A stretch of DNA of 64,000 nucleotides, from NCBI GenBank assembly GCA_018398585.1, contig JAGTTD010000001.1, positions 870,501-934,500 on the forward strand. Reading direction: 5' to 3'. The DNA is from Simmondsia chinensis (taxonomy: Eukaryota; Streptophyta; Magnoliopsida; Caryophyllales; Simmondsiaceae). Every line of letters begins with the position of its first letter. Position 1 is the first letter of the stretch. Both the position numbers and the translations under genes were made by a program. Positions 10,873 to 22,199 of the stretch are shown one piece after another. Under the pieces are notes generated by a model, which was given only the letters and a program-made list of their open reading frames with translations, had not been told where the DNA came from and made no database searches.

Positions 10873-11068
10873 GGTACTTAGGTGAAAATGTTTGTATGCC
10901 TTTCCTCCTCACAAGTTGAGGGTTTTCGGACGTAGCCTCCATTAAGGGTAACACTTTGAAAGGGTAAGGTTGCGTACATTCTTCCCCCTCCCCCTGACCC
11001 TGCTTTTGCAGGAGCCCTTTCAAGCACTGGATCGGCTGTTGTTGTTGTTGTTGGGTACTTAGGTGAAA
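10873..11068 (+). mobile_element. TTG-tailed SINE, 5'-truncated, 15-base TSD
   Basis: Insertion 10888-11053 between two exact copies of 'ggtacttaggtgaaa' (10873-10887 and 11054-11068). It carries the shared tail ('gtaaggttgcgtacattc', 'gaccctgctttt', 'cactggatc' then TTG repeats). Upstream, only about 20 bases could be 5S-derived. Confidence 0.88.
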
Positions 11069-11519
11069 TTTTTTAAAATTTTTTAAAATATATCATTGTA
11101 TTTATAAATTTATGTTTATATAAAGTTATTTATATAATAAACTCTGAAATCTCAAAATATTTATGTGGTAAATTAGTGAAAGCATAAAAAAGTTGACCCA
11201 AATGAGAAGAAACAAAAAGAAATAAATGACGAGCAAAAGGAAATCATAAATGAAACATGACTCATGCCTTACCCATTTGAATTCAATGCAGATTGTAGCA
11301 GCACCATTTATTATTAATCACCCAAATATTTTATTAGTTATATTTAGTTTGTTCTTTATTTAAGAGAAATTAATTTTGCAGTGTACCAATTTCTTCTCTT
11401 TCATATACGTTTTATCCTCTTTTATTTAGGTTTATATATGTCAATAAACTAACTATTCTAAAAACTTAAGTAGATAGGTGAAGGTTCGAGAATAATTTTA
11501 TTCTATAACATATTTCCTC

Positions 11520-11705
11520 ATGCAAATACCTATTGAACTTGAAGATTGGATATTACACAGGCTCCACCTTAAACCTTGTGCTTAAATTTATTCACATTGA
11601 AAGTGGGGGTGTCGGGATTTGAATTTGTGACATCTTGATCAATAAAGCTTTGATGCTATATCAAGTAACCAATTATCCCAAAAGTCTAAACTGATGCGTA
11701 AATAG
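11520..11705 (+). repeat. TRIM-like LTR/internal fragment
   Basis: Shares 'attgaacttgaag..tggatattac', 'cacattgaaagtgggggtgt', 'tgacatcttgatcaataaag' with the stretch at 54355-54490 in the same orientation. Non-coding retroelement debris. Confidence 0.4.
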
Positions 11706-13498
11706 TTATATACACTCTAACAATATTACTCTTTCGGGGCCCCAATTCCGGGTTACCGTTCTGTATTTAGCTCTGCTCCTTATTTATCCCCCAAAAAAAA
11801 GGGGGACAGATGTAGATGAAGACGAAAACAAAAGCAGCGTTGCATGGTTACCACGTTTGAATCTGCTTACTAGAAATGCGTCCTCATCTAATACAAGATT
11901 TTTATTACTATATAATAAGTGATAAAAATAATTATTTTATAATATTTAATTAATTTTTTTAATACATGCAAGAGAAGCATCTTTTTACTTACAATAATGT
12001 TTTGCTGTTTGTTAATCTAGGGATCTTACAAAATTCTCAGTTGGCTAAACCCAAGTAACAGTAAAATTAACTAGCCCTAAAATCAAAGTTTTAAGTAGGA
12101 GGAAAGATTCCTCTGGGAATACAATTGTATCGGAAATGAAATAAAAGAACCGATCCACGTGTTAGGGTTAATACCGTGATTAAAGTCAGATAATGAAAGA
12201 ATTAAGCTTAAAATCAATATGAATGTACCGTGCTTTGCATAATAAACAAGAGCTGTTACAAATGAGTTGTATGAAGTGCCGTAGTAATGTAACTGTTAGA
12301 GCATAAAATCATTATTTGATATTTATTCATTAGCTTAAATTTTTAAAAAAGTTGATTTCTTGACAATAACTATCTATCACCCATGTTAGAGATTTGCAGT
12401 TCGAAGCTCATCACCCACATTTTTTCCTGGGGTCCTTGTCAATTTAAAAAAAAGAAATTGGACAGATCATAAAACCATGATTTTCAAACAAGTCTCAAAT
12501 TTTCCTGAACTTCTCTCAACTTTTCAAACTCCGGCACAAATAAAATCAAACACTTGCGGCAAGCTCAACTTTTTATTGATAAGTACAAGAGGAACAATCC
12601 AAAACGTACAATTAGGAGGAAGGATAAGAGAGAGATTAAAGATTTCTGAACATGGGATACACCATAATCAAAGTCAAATTATAAAAGGATTAGTTCCCGT
12701 GACGCCTAACTATATATATAAGAAGCTCCATAATGAAATTAGCTACACACATATTTGAAGCTCTTCAAAAATAGTGACACAATCTTGTTAAGTAGAAAAA
12801 TTTATTTCCAACGACACCCGGTTGGGAAAGTGCATAAAGCACACACCAGTTACTCGGAAATTTCCTAACATGGAACAACGTAAATAGGTATTCAAAAAAT
12901 CACATATGAATATGTGTATTATCCGCGCTTCATGTCTAATCGATATTCATGTGAAGAGGCAAGTAATAGTATCAAACTATTCATTTACATTTACCCTTTT
13001 GCTTTTAATGGCAGAATTAGAACTCCAACTGTAAGAAAGCTCGGTCTAATTGCACAAACTATAGAGAAATTAAACAATCTAATTAATCATCATGCCCTAA
13101 TAATTAATGAACATTATTTCATACAAATCAATCACAACATGATTTTCCCCAAACATAAACACTAGAAACCCTAATCACCTAATTTAATTTTTCCTCCAAT
13201 TCTCTCACAATTACCTTTCAATTTCCAGTTTTGATCACCATTTCCGCGCTCGAGTTGTTATTATAAGGGCAAAAATTGTTATTGTCATAGCAATGATGTC
13301 GCTTACAGCCAATGAGACTCATAAAATTGTCTTAAAAAATACAATCTCACTTTAACAATAATAATTTTACTCTGACAATAACATTACCCTTTCCTCACCC
13401 ACAAGAAAACTGGGCACAAAATCATGAACCTATAAATATAGTGATCAAAACTGAATTTTCAAACAAATTAAAATCAAACCCCATTTTAATTAAATTAA
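11706..13498. other. Spacer downstream of the ZF-HD gene
   Basis: AT-rich, with no supported gene or element. The part nearest 13498 is probably 3' UTR and downstream sequence of the homeodomain gene. No polyadenylation site can be fixed. Confidence 0.4.
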
Positions 13499-14224
13499 TT
13501 AACTAGGTTTTTTACCAAGGGTGTTCTTGTTGTTGTGCATCCAAACCTTAAGCACGTGCCGCTGCACGTGCACCTCAGCACAGAACCGCTGCACAGCCTC
13601 TTCATCATGCTTCTGTATCCGCCACCCTAACCTCTCCGCGAACTCCGCCATCTTCTCCTTCTGCTCCGCCGTGAACTTCGTCCTAGACCTCTTCTTCCCC
13701 GTCCCGCCGCCACCGCTGCTGCCAGGGTTTGACACGTCATCCATCTCCTCCCTACTGTGGGCACCCCCAGAAGTAGACGGCAAGGCTAGAGGCGGAGGAG
13801 GACGGTGCTGGTACACGTGACCACCAGGGTGGACCCCAGTAGGTGACACGTGGAGGTACCCAGGTGGGGCAGGTGGGCGGTAGAAGTGAGGGTACAATGT
13901 GGGGCGGTGAGGGGTAGCGGCGGGGTTACCGTCGGTGTCTCTACGGTGGAAGTTGCGGTGGCAGTTGCAGGCGGCACAGCGAAGGGCATCGAGGGTGCCA
14001 TCTTCGCCGGCTGCCATGAACTCACCGCAGCCGTCTACGGCATGACCGCCGATGCTGACGGCGTGGTTCTTTAAGCACTCTCTGTACCTGACGGCGGCGC
14101 CGGTGGGTCTGCGAGGCGTTGGAGAGGCGGAGAAGGGGAGAGGGGGAGGTGGGGTGGTGATGGGGATGCTTTGCTCTTGCTCTTCTTCTTGATCTGAGTC
14201 GTGATCTTCATCTTCAAACTCCAT
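13499..14224 (-). CDS. Zinc-finger homeodomain (ZF-HD) transcription factor
   Basis: A 241-residue protein from one uninterrupted exon. After an acidic N-terminus (Glu/Asp-rich, residues 2-18) and a Pro-rich linker comes the ZF-HD dimerisation zinc finger at about 45-95 ([34 protein letters not shown]). A His/Pro-rich middle follows, then the atypical homeodomain at about 177-237, starting K-K-R-S-R-T-K-F-T. Its recognition helix is [10 protein letters not shown] (224-233). Both halves are complete. ZF-HD proteins are plant-specific nuclear factors that dimerise through the zinc finger and bind DNA through the homeodomain. Intronless coding regions are usual for the family. The start is the first Met of the frame. 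It most resembles the larger ZHD subgroup with both domains, not the short MIF proteins. The exact orthologue is not assigned. Confidence 0.95.
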   Translation of the reverse strand: MEFEDEDHDSDQEEEQEQSIPITTPPPPLPFSASPTPRRPTGAAVRYRECLKNHAVSIGGHAVDGCGEFMAAGEDGTLDALRCAACNCHRNFHRRDTDGNPAATPHRPTLYPHFYRPPAPPGYLHVSPTGVHPGGHVYQHRPPPPLALPSTSGGAHSREEMDDVSNPGSSGGGGTGKKRSRTKFTAEQKEKMAEFAERLGWRIQKHDEEAVQRFCAEVHVQRHVLKVWMHNNKNTLGKKPS

Positions 14225-14385
14225 TTTTTTGGGCGAATTATGATGTGTTTGATTAGGGAAGTAGGTTAGTGTAAATTGAGAGAGAGAGAGGAAAGGAGGT
14301 GGGGGAGGAATGATAACGAAGAGAGGGGGTTGGGGTTGGGGTTTGGAGTTGAAACTTGTTTTGTTTTTGTCGTTATAAAAGAATA
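14225..14385 (-). promoter_or_regulatory. 5' leader and core promoter region of the ZF-HD gene
   Basis: On the gene's strand this is CT-rich (a CT microsatellite at about 14279-14291 and pyrimidine patches), as in many plant 5' UTRs. 'TTTTATAAC' at 14372-14380 lies about 150 bases before the ATG and is a weak TATA candidate. Inferred only. Confidence 0.3.
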
Positions 14386-14814
14386 GTGATTTTGCTTTCT
14401 TCTATTTATTTTAGGGTTAATTAAGTATTACGATCTTAAATTTTGGTTTATTAATTTTTTAGTTTATGAAATTTATGACCTGTGGTTCTAATGTACAATT
14501 CAGTTTTGGGATCTAGTTTTCTTTTTGACTTATATTTTGAATTTCTTCTTTATAAGTATTTTATTTTTATTACAGGTTTGTTTTTATCCTTCTTAAAGTA
14601 TTTTGTTCCTATTAGAGGTTTTCTTCATCTCTCTTAACTATCAGAAAAAGAAATATTCAGTGTAAAAAATTATATTTATTTAATAAAATACTCTAAATTA
14701 CAGTATACAAGACCGTAGAATAGGTTTTTTTCGATAAATAGATCTTTATCTAGCTCTTTATCATTAGTAATGATATCAGGACAAAAAAAAATCTAAATAT
14801 TCTAACTCTTGAGT

Positions 14815-14872
14815 GCACCTTGCGTTGTTTGGTGGATCTTGTACTCAATAATTATCGGGGAAAAAAAAAATC
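14815..14872 (+). mobile_element. L1-like LINE, extreme 3' end
   Basis: 'ttggtggatcttgtactcaa' followed by 'taattatcgggg' and an A run. This is the same terminal motif as other LINE 3' ends in the window. About 60 bp, severely 5'-truncated. Confidence 0.4.
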
Positions 14873-14994
14873 TGACTCTTACATCTTACCCCAATAGACC
14901 CTATCTTGGTGGTAGCCTCATAGAGTTTTTTGGTGGTTGTTGTTGTTCAATGCGGGAATAGCAAGCGGATGGTGAATCTGCTAATAAATAATGA

Positions 14995-15167
14995 TAAGTT
15001 TTACTTTATTTTTGCTAATGAGGAGCCAGTTAAGTCAAGGATTTTCTTGGAGAAGTTCAGGGGAGGATTCGAACTACAGGCCTTTTGGTCTAAAACGACA
15101 CTCTATCCCCTCACTTGCCTCCTACGACTGAGCCAAGGCCCAGGTAGGTAAGTTTTACTCTATTTTA
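14995..15167 (-). mobile_element. tRNA-derived SINE with 18-base TSD
   Basis: Insertion 15013-15149 between 'taagttttactttatttt' (14995-15012) and 'taagttttactctatttt' (15150-15167). The minus strand begins 'cctacctgggccttggctca' with box A 'tggctcagtcg' and box B 'agttcgaatcc', spaced as in a tRNA gene. A diverged relative lies at 20757-20845. Confidence 0.8.
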
Positions 15168-15326
15168 TTTTTTTTTCATTTTGACAATATATTTTATTAA
15201 ATATATGTAGCTTTTGAACTTAAAAAATTTTTCCCAAAATTTGTATATTAAAAATCAAATACATTAATTCTCAAGTACTAATATATAATTCGCCCAATAC
15301 TTTGGAAACATTTACTATTTATGGAC

Positions 15327-15532
15327 TGAATTGAGAAGAATATTACAACAACAACAACAATAGTCCCAGTGCCTTGTGGCTCCCGCATAACGCGGGGTCT
15401 GGGGGGGTGATGTACGCAGCCTTACCCCTTCCGGCAGGAAAGGAGACTGTTTCCGGGGACCCCCAACCTGGAGTGGTTGAGTTCCTGCAGATAAACTATC
15501 AATTCATCAATCGTGAACTGAGAAGAATATTA
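15327..15532 (-). mobile_element. TTG-tailed SINE, 5'-truncated, 19-base TSD
   Basis: Insertion 15346-15513 between 'tgaattgagaagaatatta' (15327-15345) and 'tgaactgagaagaatatta' (15514-15532). The minus strand carries 'ggttgggggtccccgg', 'ggtaaggctgcgtacatc', 'cagaccccgcg', then the TTG tail. The 5S head is absent. Confidence 0.88.
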
Positions 15533-15600
15533 TTTTTGGAATGAAAAAAAATTGACGTATACCTATTTTGTTATTTAAATAATATATTTAATGATGTGTA

Positions 15601-15714
15601 AAAATAATCAAATTATAAAAATTACTAAATTTATTATTCCTACGAGTAATAAAAAAATAATACTAAAAGAAAAAATAATCAAATTATAAAAATTACTAAA
15701 TTTATTATTCCTAC
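15601..15714 (+). repeat. 44-bp direct repeat at 70-bp spacing
   Basis: 'aaaaataatcaaattataaa' and the following 24 bases occur at 15601 and again at 15671. Local tandem duplication in AT-rich DNA. Confidence 0.85.
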
Positions 15715-15880
15715 AAGTTAAATAATATATTTTCGAAAATACAGGAGTGAGCCTACAAAGGTACAAGAACCAAAAGGAGACAAAAGACCAAACAAAAGAA
15801 AAACCGGAAGAAAAATAAACCTTAGTTAGATGCACATCATGTTCAAAACCAGTGTATTTTTCATGTAAATGATAACTTTT

Positions 15881-16040
15881 TTTTTTAATAATTAAGGGGA
15901 TACAATATTTTTTGGGTCTTGCTTCGATGGGATGCCGCCTCTTGTATTGCGATTTGCTCAGATTAAAACTCCTAAACTAATGTACATGTTAGGTTAATCG
16001 TAACAAGAAAAAAGAAGAGTGCGAGAAAAAAAATCAGGCC
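15881..16040 (-). mobile_element. Possible LINE 3' end, reverse
   Basis: A T run followed by 'aataattaaggggatacaat' and 'gattgcgatttgctcag' mirrors the A-tailed LINE ends on the other strand. Short and degenerate. Confidence 0.3.
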
Positions 16041-16179
16041 ATGATCCTTCCCCTACTAGCATCTGATGGTTTCGAATTTTATGCATGGAAATCAAGGAGT
16101 GTTGAGAATTGTGCCTCATCTAAAGTGTGATGGTTTGAGTCCTATTCACACGGGTTTTAGTTAATCCTTTACTTTCCTG

Positions 16180-16690
16180 GGAGTTTTTTCCTTGGTTTGA
16201 TGGGGTGTGCTGTGAATTGTCCAACGTAACATCAAAAGCATTTTCAATCATCAACACCGTGCCATGCTTAGGTGCTTCGATGGAAATGGTCGAGTGCTTG
16301 AAGCATATTCCCACTTGCTTTGCTTCTCTACCATCGCTTTTGTTTTTGCTTGAACTTAATATGCTTTTGCTTCTGGTGTCCTTGTTTGTTTTAGGTATAT
16401 TTTTGGGAGGGTTGAAGATTACCTTCTTTAGGGTTGTCTTCGGGTGTTCTTATGCTATTTTTCTCTTTTTCACACTATGTGTGTGTCTCTTAAGTCTCCT
16501 ATTGTGAGATGCTAATTGTTTACCCTCGAGTTCTTTTGCTACAATAACAACAACAATAACAAATTCAGTGCCTCCAAGGGCTCCTGCAAAAGTAGGGTTT
16601 GGGGGGTAGATGTACGCAGCCTTCCCCCTTCAGGGGGTTACCCTGAAGAGAGGACCTCGAGTTCCTTTGCTACTTATCCAAAAAAAAATT
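16180..16690 (+). mobile_element. L1-like LINE 3' end carrying a nested SINE
   Basis: GT-rich 3' UTR-like sequence ('gcttctggtgtccttgtttg', 'gggttgtcttcgggtgttc') leading to an A run at 16680-16688. It is split at 16543-16654 by a SINE. Joining the two flanks of that SINE restores a continuous LINE end. Confidence 0.5.
16524..16673 (-). mobile_element. TTG-tailed SINE, 5'-truncated, nested, 19-base TSD
   Basis: Insertion 16543-16654 bracketed by 'cctcgagttcttttgctac' (16524-16542) and 'cctcgagttcctttgctac' (16655-16673). It has only the last ~110 bases of the family (from 'tcctctcttcagggtaac') and the TTG tail. It lies within a LINE 3' UTR. Confidence 0.88.
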
Positions 16691-18299
16691 GATAACGTTA
16701 TGTCATTCTTGGACTTTTCATTTCATTTTTTTTTTTAGTAGTTAAATAATGGTGAGCTAATATGATTTATCAACATAGTACACCACCTAATCAAAAGAAA
16801 ACCACATACATGAGATGGAGAGAAACCGAAGAGGTGTGCACCGAAACCAATGCTAGGGTACGAGAGGGACAGATCTTGGAACACTTTGCTTTGTAAATTG
16901 GCATGATATGAAATTGGATTCTCTTAGAGAATAATTAAATCGAACATAACTAAAACTACTGAGTGAGGTCAAATATTTGTTAATCAAAAAGTTCCACTTC
17001 TATAGGCTTGAAGAAAGCTTAAGCATCCAAGATATCGCCGTTGATGAGTCGGATTAAAAGACTAATTTGTACTCAGTTAGTCAATCTATGGAGCTAGATA
17101 CATAAAGGGTGAACCAAATTGCAAAACAATCGGCATAATTTGAGTCTTGAGTACCAATTGAGTTTGAAAAAAAAAAAAAAAAGGCTCCAATGACCACGGG
17201 ATCTAGTTTTCCAAGAGGGGAGACATCAATAGTTCAGCATTCTACTAAAAGCTGTTTTAAGGAAACAATTTACCACATTACGCATTTGAATTTCACTGGC
17301 CCTACATACTACGCAAAGGAGTTTTCTCGACAATTTTGAATGAATTGGAGAGACAAATCTATCAAAGTTTAAAACCTAGATACAACTCGGAAGTGACTTT
17401 TTTCTAAACGCCATGCCATGTTAAACGACTTTCGCCCTTCTATTTACATTTTACTACATGAAGTGAAAAATATTTCCTACGGCATTTTATTATATGCATA
17501 TTTACTCAAAAGGTCATTCTATATGTGTGCAACAAATTAGACTACACAAAATCAATAAAAGAAAATATTGAATACACGTAAAATGTATCATATTTATGTA
17601 CGAAATGATATGATTAAAAATCAAAAAACTAAAAACTAATATTAAATTAATTAATAAATAGTAAAACATCAAGATATGTAAGTGAGATTTTTTCCTTCCT
17701 ATAATTATATTTTAAAGCCAATTTTCTCGTATATAATAATTATTTATATTATATATAAATATGTTTAATTATAATATTGGTGGGGAGAGAAGATAAGAAA
17801 GGAGTGACCAGGGTGTGGACAAGAATTACTAGATCTACTGCCATTCTTAATGAGGAAAGGGAAAATGTTCAATATATGAAAAATATACCAAAGTTGTATA
17901 CTTTATATTATAATTAACTATAATTAAATTAGAAATAGTTAATTTTATTTATTATTAATTCATCACTTAGTAGTTTTAATTAGTGTCAAAAACTCGTAAA
18001 ACAAAACAGGGTGCACCGACAGGAAGCAGGGCCCAAGAAAGCAAAGAAAAATAAAAGAAACAAATTGGAGTATCAAGATTGTGTTTGAAGAAGGTTATAG
18101 GGTCGATGATGACGTGTTTTAGAGTATCAAGATGAGGACCAGTTTTGGGCTAAAAGCGTGGCGTGGAATTCCCCTATGCTCCAGTGGAAATTGAACGAAA
18201 CATCAAAATGTATCGGATTTTGGTCGAGGCATTAACTGGTGTACTAATTGGTAGCTTAGGAGATGTTTCTGGCCTTTATTTTGGTCATATTTCTGTTTT
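16691..18299. other. AT-rich spacer, no gene seen
   Basis: No supported coding region or RNA gene. There is a poly-A run at about 17167-17182. The short open frame near 18163-18351 shows no family features and runs into the inverted-repeat element that follows. Confidence 0.5.
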
Positions 18300-18847
18300 G
18301 GGAGATTATCACTTAGATAACTCGGGGTTTGATTATTTATCACTTAAGTAACTTAATATTTTAATATATATCAAAGGGTATCTAAGATTGAAAAACTTTA
18401 TCACTTAGGTATCATGAAGTTTTAAAATTTATCAATCGAACACCCTTATGTTAAAATTCAATACATTTTTGTTCGAAAATGCTAAAGTTGAATATGATTC
18501 CAACGATATATAGTTATTTTTTCTATATAAAATTATACCTGATACATTGTTATCTTGATTAAAATTTAATATTTTTTGTTGCTAGAAAATGTTGAGACGA
18601 CACATAATCTTGTCATTATAAAGGCAGTTTACATAAACATACAGTGAATGTTTTATCGTAATTCATTGAATTTTCACCAAAAATATTGACATGGTTTGTA
18701 TACATTACTGTAATCATATATTATGTCAAACTTTTTTAAAAAAATTTTAAATTCTGGCATAGGGTACCTCATTAAATATTCAAATATTTTGTCATGGTAT
18801 ATAGTTATAAATGCTCAAATCTCAGAATAACTAAGTAATAATTTCCC
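18300..18847. mobile_element. Inverted-repeat DNA element, copy A
   Basis: The ends match as inverted repeats: 'gggagattatcacttagata' at 18300, and the complement of the right end reads 'gggaaattattacttagtta' to 18847. Internal words ('tatcacttaggtatc', 'ttttcaccaaaaatattgac', 'cgacacataat') are shared with copy B at 25125-27627. 548 bp, no ORF. The superfamily is unclear because the T-rich flanks hide the TSD. Confidence 0.65.
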
Positions 18848-20255
18848 TTTTTTTTCTCTGTGTGAAAAAATGACATCCTATTAAGATAATTTTGCAGGTA
18901 GCTAGTCATTTAGTCACATGTTTATCATGGAAATTAGAGGGGTCGGAATCAAAAATAAAGAGGAAACAACAAAGCAAAGAAAAATGTTACATGTATTTAT
19001 ATTTAATATATACATAAGAGTTTTCATTGCAAGATAAATAATAATTATTATTAAACTAATAATAATAATATGACATATATAAAAATTATTTTGATGGTAA
19101 TAAGATTATACTAAAATAATAACATCAAATTATAAAAAAATAATACGAAATTAATTAATTTAAGCATTTAATAAAGTTATACTATTTATTAAATGCACTA
19201 GTGAATGCAACTCTTACGTATCGGTATAATTTTTCTAAAGTAAAATTATCATGAAATAAAGTCATTACCAACTTTTTAAGAGCACTCAAGCTTGATTAAT
19301 AGCTCCACAAAGAAGATTCAGATAATCACTTTTTTTTTTTTTTTGTAAGTGAGATATTATCAAATAATCAGGTTCTGCACAAAAGCCGATAATAAAATTT
19401 AAATCAACTTAAATTTTGATTAAAAATAATTTAATATGAAGCTAGCAAACTGTTTATTCAAATTTTAGAGATGAGCAACTCTCTAATAGTGAATAGTATC
19501 GTGGATAAAGATTTTTCATTTAATTAATCTATACCATCAAAATAAATGACATATTGAGCGATACGAAAATCAAAATCTCATAACAGGAGACTCAAGAAAC
19601 ACACAGTGCGAAAGGATATTATACAGAAACCAAAATTGGACATATATGGTTGTCTTATTACATCCATCAATGAGGCAATATGAATAATAGGAACAACGAG
19701 GCCCATCATGAAATGAAATTACTTGTCATGAATGATGTCATGTTTGATATATACAGATATTTTATTTTGATCGATTGAATGACGCCTTTACTAGCAGCAT
19801 TTGGGTTTCTATCAGCGCTTTTTGTCAAAGTTTAAGGGTAAGAACAAGTGAGTTTTGATACGTTTATCATTTTAATTTATTTATTCTTTGGACTAATGGC
19901 TTAATTTATTTTTGAATGGGAAACATCAAACATGGCTCATTTGAAGATATTTTATCCATAGAAAATTATTTACTAAAATCATTTTTATATTTTTCTTTTT
20001 AAATCAGAATCCTCAAATTTCATTTATCAGTTGAATTAGACATTAAAAATAGAGGGACCCATTTGAAACAAAAATAAGAATGTGAGGTTAGAATTTATCA
20101 AGAATCAAGATAAGATAGAAGTCCCAACATTTGATTAGCCATATTCATCACATTATTTTATTATTATTTTTTTTGGCTAACGAGAAACCTAATTACTGGT
20201 AAATCCCGACTCAATGTGGTGACCGACGCACTACATGGGCGAGTTCAATCAGAAA
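18848..20255. other. AT-rich spacer, no gene seen
   Basis: Simple AT-rich DNA with short A/T runs (e.g. a T run at 19330-19344). No gene, RNA or clear element. Confidence 0.5.
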
Positions 20256-20756
20256 ATCGGCAGACTTGATACAAGCGGGTGTTTCTAGTAGTTGCTGGGG
20301 TTTTCGAGATTGCTGGCTCAGCTCCAGTGTAGTTTTTATAAGTTATAGGTTGGCCGTTAGTCTGTGTGATCTCCATGCATGTCGCTTAGGTTGTTTGTCT
20401 GGGATTTGTCAAATTTGGGGCCGCTTGCGTCGTTCGTTGGCTGTGTTGGTCATCAGTTGGGTCTATGCCTCTCCATGTTCCTACTACTACGCTTGAGGTC
20501 CTGATCGTTTATGTGGCTTGGCAGGCTTCAAATATCGGGTGGTTCGTATAGCTGCTGGGGTTTCCGAGATTACTGACTCGGCTCCAGTGTAGGTTATTTC
20601 TTGGGTTTTCGAGATTACTGACTCAACTTCAGTATAGGTCATTTCTTTTTCATTTGACGTTCTTGTTTACTGGTCGTTTTCGGCTAGCTTCAGGCCTCGT
20701 TTTTACGAGTGAGCCTGTCTTGTATAGCACTCCGGTGCCACTTATCAAAAAAAAAG
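20256..20756 (+). mobile_element. L1-like LINE 3' end with internal short repeats
   Basis: Ends with 'aggcctcgtttttacgagtg', 'agcctgtcttgta', 'gccacttatc' and an A run. Three imperfect copies of a phrase like 'gggttttcgagattactgac' followed by 'tcag.tccagt.tagg' occur at about 20298, 20560 and 20605. Non-coding, probably a 3' UTR. Confidence 0.5.
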
Positions 20757-20845
20757 GGGGAACTAAACTCCAGACCTTTTAGACTAAATAATACTCTATT
20801 TTTTATCTGCCTCCTATCACTAAGACGAGATCTTACGGGAACATC
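20757..20845 (-). mobile_element. tRNA-derived SINE, diverged
   Basis: The minus strand is colinear with the SINE at 15013-15149 ('ggaggca', 'tagagta', 'agtctaaaaggtctggagtt'), with weakened boxes A and B. Confidence 0.5.
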
Positions 20846-21284
20846 ATCATCGTCATCACATTATTTATCCCTTCTACTCCAAATGGCTAAGATTTCTCAT
20901 ATGATACCTATAATCACATGCCCAAAAAATAATAATAATAATAATAAAATAAAATTTAGATCGGTAGTGCTTATCATTAGCCATGCTCCATCCTAATCAT
21001 AGTTATAGGGTTCGAAAAGGAATGATTTTGTCATTTTTCTTTTCTAATAAATGCAGCTTTTTTTTTATAATTACCGAGATAACTTATAATATTCAATAAA
21101 TATCCAATAAATACAGTTCTTGTGATGAACTTCTGGAATTATTTCATAAAGTTGGTTTCTATTGATGAGACATTGCCAAATGACTATTTTCCTAAGACAT
21201 TGGTCGATCAATTCTATTGTTATATGACTTTTTTATATAATAAAAAATTTAATTATAAAACAAAATTAAATAATCAAGTTAAAG

Positions 21285-21575
21285 TGTTCATTGTTTCGAA
21301 GCTTGGTCGCCGTTTTTGTGCTGCGATGTTGCTGCGTCGTTTCTGTTTTTGGTTCGGTTTGTTTCTGGTTTCTAGAGGTGGGGTGGCAGTGTTCTTGGTT
21401 TTTGTTTAGATACGTGCAGGAGCGGGTAGGTTTTGTTTTCCAGGTCTATTGCTTTGTCCAGAGGTCTTCCTTTTCGCCCTTTTTGTTGCATATTTGTTCC
21501 GTGGCTTTGTTTTAGGGCCCTTTGGGTCACCTGTTTGTATTGAGCTTTACTCTTTAATTGTCGAAAAAAAAGTTA
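21285..21575 (+). mobile_element. L1-like LINE 3' end
   Basis: GT-rich ('tgctgcgatgttgctgcgtc', 'ttctagaggtggggtggc') ending 'gtattgagctttactctt', 'taattgtcg' and an A run at about 21563-21571. 5'-truncated and non-coding. Confidence 0.5.
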
Positions 21576-21714
21576 AAGTGTTAATAAAATGAATATTGAA
21601 ATGGGTATTTACATAATTTTGTTGTAAATTACACGAGAAGGGTATATGACACTTCCACCTTGGGACTTGCGATAAAGAAGACTCCAAGCCCCCATTAATT
21701 TTAGGTAAATTAAA

Positions 21715-22005
21715 AACGAATTGAATCCTTATAGAAAGTTATATTTTCTTAAAATTTAATTTTTGCATCAATTTTTTAGAAAATAAGTAAAACATGTTTA
21801 GTTGCTGGGGTAGAAAATGGAACTTTCTTCTAAAGGTTAATTAAAAACGAAGGAATTAGAACTTACCTAGAGGTCTATATAAGTTACTTCCTGCGTTTTG
21901 AAACAAATTTTCACTTTTTACATTCTGCCTACTTTCTGCAAACTAAACAAGATAAAAAATTCATATTTCTATAAATTTCTACTTCCTGTATACCAAACAA
22001 GGCCT
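21715..22005. mobile_element. MITE-like repeat ('ttgtttggt' ends)
   Basis: Colinear with 38853-39128 and partly with 24931-25087 (shared: 'gaattgaat.cttatagaaag', 'aacttac.tagaggt', 'aagttacttcctgc'). The right end reads inverted as 'taggccttgtttggtataca', a common MITE-type end. No ORF. Confidence 0.45.
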
Positions 22006-22199
22006 AGATATAGAAAAAAAAAAGATATGGAAAAAATATTATAACTATTTTTTTTTTTTTTGAACATTAACTATTTTGCTTTAGGCCTTGTTTAAATGTC
22101 AAAAAAATTGAATTTTACTAGAGGTAGTATTTTTTTTAAAATTTAGTTTTTTTCATGTTAGTTGTTCATAAAGGAGGTTAAACTGTTTAATTGTTAATA

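Noticed and set aside
13521..14074. Plus-strand and second minus-strand frames over the ZF-HD gene
   Set aside because: Shadows of the GC-rich homeodomain gene in other frames.
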